Shown: positions 1-5,171 of the stretch, in pieces
Layout of the letters: each line of letters opens with the position of its first letter
Numbering within the stretch: position 1 is the first letter of the stretch
From: Deltaproteobacteria bacterium
GTDB lineage: Bacteria > Desulfobacterota > Deferrimicrobia > Deferrimicrobiales > Deferrimicrobiaceae
DNA: 5,171 bases
Assembly: GCA_025357175.1 (NCBI GenBank)
Contig: JANXPS010000227.1
Span: forward strand, 1-5,171
Direction of reading: 5' to 3'
Position numbers and translations under genes: made by a program
Notes under the pieces: generated by a model
Database searches by the model: none
Told to the model about the DNA's origin: nothing
Seen by the model: the letters and a program-made list of their open reading frames with translations, nothing else

Positions 1-567
1 CTTTTCGGCGGTCGCGGATTTCCTGCTGATCGGGTGACAGGATTTGCAGGAGGCATCGAGCACGCGGTGGTGGCAGGTCCGGCATTCCATGTCGTGCTTG
101 AAATGTCGAAAGTATACGGGCTTGGTCGCGCTGTCGTTGTACTTGATGCGCAATACGTTGGGAGGGACATTGTGCCCCCCTTCCCCACCTCTCGTGACGA
201 CCATCGGCAGGTTCATCGAAAAACCGCACAGCATCTTCGCCTCGTTGTCCCCGGTTCCCGCCGATGCGATGAATCCTTTCTTCAACCTCTCCATGGGGAC
301 GTTGTCGACGGCGACGTAGGACAGGTCCGAATAGGCGCTCTTGACGATGCCGGTCCCGCAAAGGATCCCGTCATCGTCGAAGAACCGGATCTGGGTCCCC
401 ACCGTGAACGCACCGGTCAGCGGGGACACCACCGCTATGGACCGGTCGGGAATCGTTCGACAGATGAATCCACTCGAACCGGTGGGATTTTCGGGGAGTT
501 CGCCGAGTACCCGTACGGGAAGCACCAGCAGGAACAAGCACGCGCCAACGAATGCGACCCTGGTCAT
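1..567 (-). CDS. Secreted cytochrome c3-type multiheme protein, 3' end beyond window
   Basis: The reading frame is open from an ATG at 567 down to base 1, giving 189 residues without a stop, so the C-terminus lies outside. Residues 1-22 look like a Sec signal peptide: a short basic start, then a hydrophobic core (VAFVGACLFLLVLPVRVLG). Two heme-binding CxxCH motifs, CRTCH (162-166) and CKSCH (174-178), follow a PVYFRHFKH segment (150-158) whose two histidines match the axial-ligand pattern of class III (c3/c7) cytochromes. The protein is therefore probably periplasmic and carries electrons through bis-His c-type hemes; more hemes may lie beyond the edge. Residues 35-115 hold a heme-free part rich in short beta-like stretches (VGTQIRFFDDDGILCGTG) that I do not recognise. 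An AGGGAGGTG ribosome binding site (572-580) sits just before the ATG and fixes the start. Redox partner unknown. Confidence 0.88.
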   Translation of the reverse strand, partial: MTRVAFVGACLFLLVLPVRVLGELPENPTGSSGFICRTIPDRSIAVVSPLTGAFTVGTQIRFFDDDGILCGTGIVKSAYSDLSYVAVDNVPMERLKKGFIASAGTGDNEAKMLCGFSMNLPMVVTRGGEGGHNVPPNVLRIKYNDSATKPVYFRHFKHDMECRTCHHRVLDASCKSCHPISRKSATAEK

Positions 568-571
568 CTCG

Positions 572-580
572 CACCTCCCT
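572..580 (-). promoter_or_regulatory. Ribosome binding site of the cytochrome gene
   Basis: On the minus strand AGGGAGGTG ends four bases before the ATG at 567, with the GGAGG core six bases away. It is a near-ideal Shine-Dalgarno sequence and supports this start. It directly abuts the 16-bp palindrome at 580-595. Confidence 0.75.
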
Positions 581-595
581 TTCGGCCGGCCGAAA
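580..595. repeat. Perfect 16-bp palindrome in the cytochrome leader
   Basis: TTTCGGCCGGCCGAAA is identical to its reverse complement. It lies between the candidate cytochrome -10 box (618-623) and the ribosome binding site (572-580), where a bound dimeric repressor could block transcription or an RNA fold could affect translation. The symmetry is seen directly; an operator role is inference. GC-rich DNA favours GGCC-type palindromes, but the flanking TTT/AAA extends the symmetry beyond the GC core. Confidence 0.4.
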
Positions 596-617
596 TCGGG
601 ATTTGATTCAAGAATAG

Positions 618-623
618 ATTATA
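618..623 (-). promoter_or_regulatory. Candidate -10 box for the cytochrome gene
   Basis: The minus strand reads TATAAT here, a perfect sigma-70 -10 hexamer in an AT-rich pocket of otherwise GC-rich DNA. It would place the transcript start near 611 and give a leader of about 45 nt. No good TTGACA-like -35 box lies 16-18 bp upstream, so an activator or another sigma factor may be needed. The complementary strand offers TATAGT (620-625), a possible overlapping -10 for uup, also without a clear -35. Confidence 0.4.
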
Positions 624-632
624 GTACTGGGC

Positions 633-650
633 CATCGCCAAAAGGCGATG
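633..650 (+). promoter_or_regulatory. Hairpin in the uup leader
   Basis: CATCGCC-AAAA-GGCGATG forms a perfect 7-bp stem with a 4-base loop. It ends six bases before the GGGAG ribosome binding site of uup. If transcription starts from the TATAGT at 620-625, the hairpin would lie at the very 5' end of the transcript and could stabilise the mRNA or influence ribosome access. There is no T-run after it, so it is not a typical terminator or attenuator. Function is inferred. Confidence 0.35.
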
Positions 651-656
651 CAAGAC

Positions 657-661
657 GGGAG
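657..661 (+). promoter_or_regulatory. Ribosome binding site that selects the TTG start of uup
   Basis: GGGAG lies six bases before TTG 668-670, an ideal distance. The alternative in-frame ATG at 683 would be 21 bases away. Protein similarity also favours the TTG, because family members begin with a short strand (MALLNMRSVGVAFGG here) before the first ATP-binding domain. Confidence 0.6.
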
Positions 662-667
662 ATTGCA

Positions 668-2608
668 TTGGCATTACTGAACATGCGGTCGGTCGGCGTG
701 GCCTTCGGGGGACCTCCCCTGCTGGAGCAGATCGATTTCCGGATCGAACCGGGAGAACGCATCTGTCTCCTTGGGCGCAACGGGGCCGGGAAATCGACGA
801 TGCTCAAGGTGATCAACGGCGACCTCGTCCCGGACAGCGGCGAGATCGTGAGGCTGCAAGGGCTCAAGGTCGCGCTCGTGCCGCAGGAGGCGCCTCCCGG
901 CCTGTCCGGGTCCGTTTACGACATCGTCTGCGGCGGGAGCGGCGAAACCTCCCGCCTGCTCGCGGAACACCACCGGGTCGCGGCGCTTCCCGCTTCAATG
1001 CACGACGAAAAGTGGATGAAGGAACTGTCGCGACTCCAGGACGCCCTGGGCGCCTGCGACGGCTGGTCGCTTCACCAAGAGGCGGACAAGGCGATCTCCC
1101 GGTTGTCGCTCGACCCCGAGGCCGATTTCGAAACGCTTTCAGGAGGCCTCAAGCGACGAACGCTGATCGCCCGTGCGCTGTGCCACGGTTCCGACCTGCT
1201 GCTCCTCGACGAACCGACCAACCACCTCGACATCGATGCCATCGCATGGCTCGAGGAGTTCCTGCTGCGCGGCGGCCCGACGCTTTTGTTCGTCACGCAC
1301 GACCGGATGTTCCTCCGCAAGATCGCCACCCGCATCGTCGAACTCGACCGTGGGCAGCTGTACGACTGGGCCTGCGACTACGACACCTTTCTCGAACGGC
1401 GCGCGGCGTCGCTCGAGGCCGAGACCACGCAACGGGCGAAATTCGACAAGCGGCTGGCCGAGGAGGAGGTCTGGATCCGGAAGGGGATCAAGGCACGCGG
1501 CACCCGCAACGAGGGGCGGGTGCGGGCGCTCAAGGCGCTGCGCGAGGAACGGCGGGCGCGGCGCGAAGTGACCGGGGCGGTGCGAATGCAGGTGACGGAG
1601 GCGGTGGCATCCGGAAAACTGGTGGTCGAGGCGTTCGGCGTCTGCGCCGGCTACGACGCCGGCAAAACGGTGATCCGCGACTGCACGACCACGATCCTGC
1701 GCGGCGACCGGATCGGCATCATCGGCCCCAACGGCTCGGGCAAGACCACGCTCATCAAGACGCTGCTCGGCGAGTTGTCCCCACTTTCGGGAACCATCAA
1801 ATCCGGCGCCCGTCTCGAGATCGCCTATTCCGACCAGCTCAGGGAACAGCTCGACGAGGACAAGAGCGTGGCGGAAAACATCGGAGAAGGGAACGACACG
1901 GTCACCGTCAACGGCCGCACGCGCCACATCATCGGCTACCTGCAGGACTTCCTGTTTCCGCCCGACCGGGCACGCAGCCCGGTCCGCATGCTGTCCGGCG
2001 GCGAACGGAATCGTCTGCAGCTGGCCCGGCTGTTCACCAAGCCGTTCAACCTGCTGGTGCTGGACGAGCCGACCAACGACCTCGACATCGAGACGCTGGA
2101 CCTGCTCGAGGAAATCCTGCTCGAATATTCCGGGACGCTGCTGCTCGTGAGCCACGACCGCGAATTCCTCAACAATGTGGTGACCAGCACGCTCGTGATC
2201 GAACCCGACGGGCTCGTCTCGGAATTCGTCGGCGGATACGACGACTGGGTCGAACAAAGGCCGACGGGGTCCGGATCCCCGGCGCAATCATCGAAGGCGT
2301 CCCCCGACAAGCTCCGGCCGAAGAAGGATGCGCCGCGAAAGCTGAGTTATCGTGAACAGCGGGAACTCGATGGACTTCCTGCGAGGATCGCCGGAATCGA
2401 GGCGGAGGTCGCCGCGTTGGAAGCCGAGCGTGATCGATTGCATTCGGAAATGGCGGACCCGGTTTTCTACCGGGACGACACGACCCGCGTGGTGGAGGCT
2501 CGGGGCCGGTTGGCAACGCTTGAAAGCGAAATCGCCGAATCGTATGCAGGTTGGGAGGCGCTCGAGGAAACGCTGCGGTCGCTGACCTCCCTCGACGGGA
2601 AGCGCTAG
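668..2608 (+). CDS. uup: ABC-F family ATPase Uup
   Basis: This is a complete 646-residue ABC-F protein, close to the roughly 635 residues of E. coli Uup. It is a soluble tandem ATPase without membrane segments. The family acts on ribosomes, and Uup is also linked to replication-fork branch and transposon-excision phenotypes. NBD1 has Walker A GRNGAGKST (36-44), signature LSGG (157-160), Walker B LLLLDEPTN with D181/E182 and H-loop His211. The linker (about 230-325) carries EEEVWIRKGIKARGTRNEGR, nearly identical to E. coli Uup from memory. NBD2 has GPNGSGKTT (353-361), LSGGERNRLQLARLF (442-456), Walker B with D466/E467 and H-loop His496. After a Lys/Pro-rich spacer (about 541-568) comes the charged C-terminal coiled coil (about 570-640) typical of Uup, the DNA-binding part. 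All catalytic residues are present. The TTG start is chosen for its ribosome binding site; ATG 683 is the alternative. The gene is divergent from the cytochrome and its stop interlocks with the dehydrogenase stop. Confidence 0.95.
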   Translation: MALLNMRSVGVAFGGPPLLEQIDFRIEPGERICLLGRNGAGKSTMLKVINGDLVPDSGEIVRLQGLKVALVPQEAPPGLSGSVYDIVCGGSGETSRLLAEHHRVAALPASMHDEKWMKELSRLQDALGACDGWSLHQEADKAISRLSLDPEADFETLSGGLKRRTLIARALCHGSDLLLLDEPTNHLDIDAIAWLEEFLLRGGPTLLFVTHDRMFLRKIATRIVELDRGQLYDWACDYDTFLERRAASLEAETTQRAKFDKRLAEEEVWIRKGIKARGTRNEGRVRALKALREERRARREVTGAVRMQVTEAVASGKLVVEAFGVCAGYDAGKTVIRDCTTTILRGDRIGIIGPNGSGKTTLIKTLLGELSPLSGTIKSGARLEIAYSDQLREQLDEDKSVAENIGEGNDTVTVNGRTRHIIGYLQDFLFPPDRARSPVRMLSGGERNRLQLARLFTKPFNLLVLDEPTNDLDIETLDLLEEILLEYSGTLLLVSHDREFLNNVVTSTLVIEPDGLVSEFVGGYDDWVEQRPTGSGSPAQSSKASPDKLRPKKDAPRKLSYREQRELDGLPARIAGIEAEVAALEAERDRLHSEMADPVFYRDDTTRVVEARGRLATLESEIAESYAGWEALEETLRSLTSLDGKR

Positions 2609-3624
2609 CCCCTGCCCTGGATCGAGATCACGACCTTTCCGAAATGCGCGCCGCTCTGCATGTGGCGATAGGCCTCGGGCGCGTCGTCGAACGGGAAAAT
2701 GCGATCGATGACGGGCCGGATGGCGTTGAGTTCGATCGCCTGATTCATCTCATCGAACATCTCGCGGGAGCCGACGAATATTCCCTGGATCCGGACGCCC
2801 TTCATGACCGCCGGAAGCGGATTGACTTCTCCCGCACCGCCGGCCAGAACGCCGATCAGGGAAATATGCCCCCCGGCCCTCACCGCCTTGAGCGACTTTC
2901 CCAGCGTTCCCGCCCCGCCGACCTCGACCACCTGGTCGACCCCGCGCCGCCCGGTCAGCTCGAACACCTTCGATTCCCAGTTCGGTTCGGACTTATAGTT
3001 GATGGCGTCCGAGGCGCCGAGCGCGCGGAGACGTTCCATCTTGGTTTCGGTGCCGGTCGTCGCGATGACCCGGGCGCCGGCCGCCCGCGCAAACTGGAGC
3101 GCGAAGACCGACACGCCGCCCGTCCCCATCGTCAGCACGCTCTGCCCGCACACGAGTCCACCGCTCCGCAGGGCGTGCCAGGCGGTCAGCGCGGCGCACG
3201 GAAGGGTGGCGCCCTCCTCGAAGGACAGGTGGCGCGGCAGTGCCACGACGCCCCGCTCCCCCAGCACGACGTACTCCGCCAGGACCCCGTCCAGTGCCCC
3301 TCCGAGCGCCGACCTGGCGGCGCCGTCACCGATCCCCCCCGCGTCCCAGTCCTGGAAGAAGGCGGAGGCAACCCGGTCTCCGGCTTTCCATCTCGTCACC
3401 CCCTCGCCGACAGCGACGACTTCTCCCGCGCCGTCGGAAAGCGGAACGAGCGGAAGCGGCTGATTGCGCGAATAGTTGCCGCACACCACCAGGAGATCCC
3501 GATAATTGATCGACGCCGCTTTCATCCTGACCAGGAGCTGCCTTGGCCCGGGGGCGGGAATTTCCTGCTCCACGATCTTCAGGGCGTCGATGCCGGATGC
3601 ATGTTCTATCGAATAGGAGCGCAT
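2605..3624 (-). CDS. Zinc-independent NAD(P)-dependent MDR dehydrogenase (quinone-oxidoreductase-like)
   Basis: The 339-residue protein is full length for the medium-chain dehydrogenase/reductase superfamily (COG0604 type). The N-terminal GroES-like catalytic domain shows INYRDLLVVCGNY (39-51) and SDGAGEVVAVGEGVTRWKAG (63-82). The Rossmann domain has GTGGVSVFALQFARAAGA (167-184) as nucleotide-binding loop, followed by VIATTGTETKMERLRALGA. The four-cysteine structural-zinc lobe seen in alcohol dehydrogenases is absent (no Cys between about 85 and 125), and Asn/Tyr/Asp occupy the region of the catalytic-zinc Cys. It should therefore be a zinc-free quinone- or enone-type reductase using NAD(P)H; the substrate cannot be read from sequence. 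The ATG at 3624 follows a GGAGGG ribosome binding site (3631-3636). The gene lies 150 bp downstream of the Dabb gene on the same strand, with a possible promoter of its own, and its TAG overlaps the uup TAG. Confidence 0.93.
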   Translation of the reverse strand: MRSYSIEHASGIDALKIVEQEIPAPGPRQLLVRMKAASINYRDLLVVCGNYSRNQPLPLVPLSDGAGEVVAVGEGVTRWKAGDRVASAFFQDWDAGGIGDGAARSALGGALDGVLAEYVVLGERGVVALPRHLSFEEGATLPCAALTAWHALRSGGLVCGQSVLTMGTGGVSVFALQFARAAGARVIATTGTETKMERLRALGASDAINYKSEPNWESKVFELTGRRGVDQVVEVGGAGTLGKSLKAVRAGGHISLIGVLAGGAGEVNPLPAVMKGVRIQGIFVGSREMFDEMNQAIELNAIRPVIDRIFPFDDAPEAYRHMQSGAHFGKVVISIQGRG

Positions 3625-3677
3625 GGCCCACCCTCCGGAACGGCGAATATTCGATCGACCCGATACGCGCCATCTGA

Positions 3678-3698
3678 CACCATTTTACTCTGATGGTG
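3678..3698. repeat. Inverted repeat CACCAT-N9-ATGGTG over the -10 box
   Basis: Two perfect 6-bp arms are separated by 9 bp, so their centres are 15 bp apart, roughly one and a half helix turns. The left arm and spacer contain the candidate TAAAAT -10 box of the dehydrogenase gene. The arrangement fits a repressor operator, but a 6-bp dyad can occur by chance. Confidence 0.3.
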
Positions 3699-3710
3699 AA
3701 AACCTTTAAG
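3682..3710 (-). promoter_or_regulatory. Candidate promoter of the dehydrogenase gene
   Basis: On the minus strand, CTTAAA (3705-3710) is followed after exactly 17 bp by TAAAAT (3682-3687), five of six matches to the -10 consensus. The -35 is weak (three of six). A start near 3675 would give a leader of about 50 nt before the ATG at 3624. The -10 lies inside the dyad at 3678-3698. This is a sequence match only. Confidence 0.35.
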
Positions 3711-3718
3711 GAGAACCG

Positions 3719-3744
3719 CCCCGCGGCGCAAGTCGCCGGCGGGG
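3719..3744. repeat. GC-rich hairpin between the Dabb and dehydrogenase genes
   Basis: CCCCG-CGGCG pairs with CGCCG-CGGGG around the loop CAAGT, giving ten base pairs with one bulged base (3739). It lies 31 bp after the Dabb stop on the minus strand. No T-run follows it in that direction, so it is a poor intrinsic terminator; on the plus strand GTTATTCTTAT follows, but no gene on that strand ends nearby. It could pause polymerase or protect the 3' end of the Dabb mRNA. Confidence 0.3.
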
Positions 3745-3774
3745 GTTATTCTTATCCCGTGAGAGCCGGTTCGA

Positions 3775-4065
3775 TCACGGACGTTCGTAGTCGACCGCGA
3801 CCACCGACTCGCGCACGCCGGCGATGTAGGCGATCACCTCGAGGTGCGCGGGGTGAACCTGGTATGCCTGCAAATCCTCCAGGGAATCGAAGGTGGCCGT
3901 CAACGCGAGGTCGAAGGAGCGCTCGGTGCGCAGCACGTCGGCGCCCACTTCGAGTTCCCGCAACCCTGGAATCCTGCCCCGCAGCCCCTCGAGCACCTTG
4001 CGGGTCTCGGCGACATTTCCGGGCGAGCCGTCTTTCAGTTTGAACAGGACGACGTGGACGATCAT
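3775..4065 (-). CDS. Dabb (stress-responsive alpha/beta barrel) domain protein
   Basis: The 96-residue protein consists of a single Dabb domain. It opens with MIVHVVLFKLKDG, the characteristic first strand, followed by a helix (ETRKVLEGLRGRIPGLRELEVG), a second strand with SFDLALTATFDSLEDLQAYQ, and the near-invariant VHPAHLEVIAYI (71-82). Such proteins form dimeric ferredoxin-like alpha+beta barrels in the cytoplasm; some are stress-induced and others are small enzymes such as polyketide cyclases, so the exact role is unknown. The start ATG at 4065 has an AAGGAGA ribosome binding site with GGAG eight bases away (4074-4077). It begins 25 bp after the stop of the lipoprotein gene, suggesting one transcript. 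No signal peptide or membrane segment is seen. Confidence 0.9.
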   Translation of the reverse strand: MIVHVVLFKLKDGSPGNVAETRKVLEGLRGRIPGLRELEVGADVLRTERSFDLALTATFDSLEDLQAYQVHPAHLEVIAYIAGVRESVVAVDYERP

Positions 4066-4090
4066 GGGAGGGTCTCCTTTTCAATAGAAC

Positions 4091-5171
4091 TCATTGGCGT
4101 TCGCCGTCGGCCCTGTACTTGACCAGGTAGCCGTCGTTCAGGCCGCGGCCGGCAATGCCGTCGAACCCGCCGGCCGAATAAGCCGACACGAACGCGTCGC
4201 CTATCGCGTCGACCGCGACGCCCGTTCCGACATCCTCGGCGGAAGTTCCGAACTGGCGGGTCCACGCCGGCGTCCCCCGCTGCCGCACCCAGAGCAGGTT
4301 CCCGGAGGCGTCGAGGCGGGCGAGCATCATGTCGGCGCCCCCGCCCGCCGTTGCGCTGTTGTCGATCAGGCCGTAGGTGGCCCCCGCGACGAACAGGTTG
4401 CCGGCCGCGTCCGCGGCGATCCCGAACGCAAAATCGTCGTTCGAGGTTCCAAGCTGCCGCGACCAGAGTTTCACGCCGTTGTCGTTGAACTTGACGACGA
4501 ACGCGTCGATACCGCCGAACGACGGGACGCCGTCCATCCCCCCCGACGTAAAGCCGCAGACGTAGACGTTCCCCGCGTCATCGACCGCGATCCCGGTCAC
4601 GTTGTCGTCGGCCGCCGTTCCGAACTGGATCGTCCAGAGCCGGCTGCCGCTCGGACTGTAGCGCGCCGCGAACAGATCGTATCCTCCCCGGTTCGTAGCC
4701 GCGTTGTCCACGGAGCCCCGCGTCTTTCCGGCCACATAAGCATCGCCTCTTTTTCCCCCGGCGACGCACAGCGCGTAATCTTCGGAAGATGACGCGATCG
4801 CCTGGCTTCCCTCCCAAATCGGTATTACCGAGGTCCGGAAACTCAGCGTGAAGGGGCTTCCCAGCGCGTTACCGGATTTGTCCCGGACGCCGCCTCCGAT
4901 CGTGAATTGGTAGGTTCGATCCGCCTCGAGCGGACGGAGCGGCTGGAACCTGACGAGATTTCCGGTCAGGTGATCGTTCCGGGGATATCGGGAGAAAGGG
5001 TGACGGTGGCGTTGTCGAAGCTGGCGTTGTCCATGGCCCGGTCGAACAGGACCATGACCGCCTTGTGGATCCCGACGCCGGAGGTTCCGTTTCCGGGAGC
5101 GGCGTCGAGAACGCGGGGAGGATCAGACGCGGGTGCGGTCGTTCCGCTTCCGCCGCATCCGGCCGCCAGCA
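4091..5171 (-). CDS. Lipoprotein with Ig-like domain and SBBP repeats, frameshifted, 5' end beyond window
   Basis: At the right edge the minus strand encodes LAAGCGGSGTTAPAS, a lipobox with lipidated Cys (codon 5157-5155) and a Gly/Ser/Thr linker, so the signal peptide start lies outside. Next comes a bacterial Ig-like (Big_5/SbsA type) domain, about 5121-4829: PPRVLDAAPGNGTSGVGIHK, VLFDRAMDNASF, then FQPLRPLEADRTYQFTI and VRDKSGNALGSPFTLSF. The first half is in one frame and meets TGA at 4966-4968; the second half continues one frame away from CTG 4969. One missing base (for example ACC-CTG reduced to ACCTG) explains both. The C-terminal part is about four SBBP beta-propeller repeats of 57-60 residues, ending in TGA 4091-4093. 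The protein would be anchored to a membrane, probably the outer one, with a binding or scaffold role. If the frameshift is real the gene is a pseudogene; the downstream part alone could start only at GTG 4735, inside a repeat and without a signal peptide. Confidence 0.8.
4094..4816 (-). repeat. Array of about four SBBP beta-propeller repeats
   Basis: The units share the pattern W-x-x-Q-x-G-T-x-x-D-[D]-x-x-x-G-I-A-x-D-x-x-G-N-x-Y-V-x-G, then a glycine-rich loop and D-[AY]-x-[VL]-x-[KR]-[YFL]. Key tryptophan codons begin at 4816, 4636, 4465, 4291 and 4264, giving spacings of 60, 57, 58 and 9 residues; the last unit runs 57 residues to the stop. The first unit is the most degenerate. Conserved pieces are TIQFGTAADDNVTGIAVD, SRQLGTSNDDFAFGIAAD and TRQFGTSAEDVGTGVAVD. 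Four units are few for a closed propeller, so the domain may pair with another copy or be a shortened version. Confidence 0.8.
4238..4291 (-). repeat. Nine-residue tandem duplication at a repeat junction
   Basis: WVRQRGTPA (codons 4291-4265) is directly followed by WTRQFGTSA (4264-4238). Both match the start of an SBBP unit (W-x-R-Q-x-G-T), so one unit start occurs twice. The DNA copies match at about 15 of 27 positions, so the event is not recent, or it marks a deleted unit rather than a duplication. Confidence 0.6.
4966..4980 (-). other. Frameshift site in the Ig-like domain
   Basis: Upstream codons read SPDIPGTIT and then TGA (4966-4968). Reading from CTG at 4969 instead gives LTGNLVRFQPLRPLEADRTY, the expected continuation of the same beta-sandwich. 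No classical X-XXY-YYZ slippery heptamer is visible here, so a base lost from the genome or the assembly is more likely than programmed slippage. A CCCC run at about 4981-4984 is an alternative place for the lost base. Confidence 0.7.

Noticed and set aside
341..667. Open upstream extension of the uup frame by 109 codons
   Set aside because: It lies antisense to the cytochrome gene, is rich in Ser/Pro/Arg without family similarity, and homologues begin near 668.
1139..2287. Long antisense open frame (382 codons) opposite uup
   Set aside because: It arises from third-position GC bias on the opposite strand and has no recognisable motif or good start context.
1012..2355. Long open frame (447 codons) on the plus strand within uup
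   Set aside because: Its product is Arg/Ala/Gly/Pro-rich, a typical out-of-frame shadow in GC-rich DNA, and uup is clearly real in the other frame.
2551..3693. Long plus-strand open frame (380 codons) opposite the dehydrogenase
   Set aside because: It overlaps the whole dehydrogenase gene antisense, has biased composition and no domain signature.
3719..3755. Intrinsic terminator for the Dabb gene
   Set aside because: The hairpin is strong but the T-rich stretch follows it on the plus strand, not in the direction of Dabb transcription.
4094..4792. Plus-strand open frame opposite the SBBP repeats
   Set aside because: The opposite strand carries clear SBBP repeats; this frame is a compositional mirror.
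4966..4990. Programmed -1 ribosomal frameshift
   Set aside because: No slippery heptamer or clear downstream stimulatory structure is visible, and this gene family is not known for recoding; a lost base is simpler.

Overview
This 5.2 kb window is GC-rich, densely coding bacterial DNA. A cytochrome c3-type heme protein, a lipoprotein with an Ig-like domain plus SBBP propeller repeats, and a Uup-type ABC-F ATPase together suggest a Gram-negative, respiratory, Geobacter/Desulfobacterota-like organism. That assignment is inference from gene content only. The DNA could equally be a metagenomic contig, because one gene carries an apparent single-base frameshift.

Layout: (1) 1-567, minus strand: 5' part of a secreted multiheme cytochrome c, cut by the left edge. 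(2) 568-667: a 100-bp divergent intergenic region with a TATAAT box for the cytochrome, a perfect 16-bp palindrome in the cytochrome leader and a 7-bp-stem hairpin in the leader of the next gene. (3) 668-2608, plus strand: a complete uup gene, best started at a TTG codon. (4) 2605-3624, minus strand: a zinc-independent, quinone-oxidoreductase-like NAD(P)-dependent dehydrogenase. Its stop codon interlocks with the uup stop in the tetranucleotide CTAG. (5) 3625-3774: a 150-bp spacer with a candidate promoter and overlapping dyad for the dehydrogenase and a GC-rich hairpin. (6) 3775-4065, minus strand: a 96-aa Dabb (stress-responsive A/B barrel) protein. (7) 4091-5171, minus strand: a lipoprotein with a lipobox, a bacterial Ig-like (Big_5-type) domain and about four SBBP repeats. 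Its start lies beyond the right edge, and the Ig-like domain is split by a -1 frame change near 4969.

The three rightmost genes run in the same direction. The lipoprotein and Dabb genes are 25 bp apart and probably co-transcribed; the dehydrogenase may have its own promoter. There is no clear functional link between the cytochrome, Uup and the minus-strand cluster. I see no phage, IS, CRISPR, tRNA or rRNA feature and no convincing new multi-gene system. The most unusual points are the cytochrome's unrecognised N-terminal domain, the broken Ig-like domain, the irregular SBBP repeat junction and the palindromes in the two intergenic regions.
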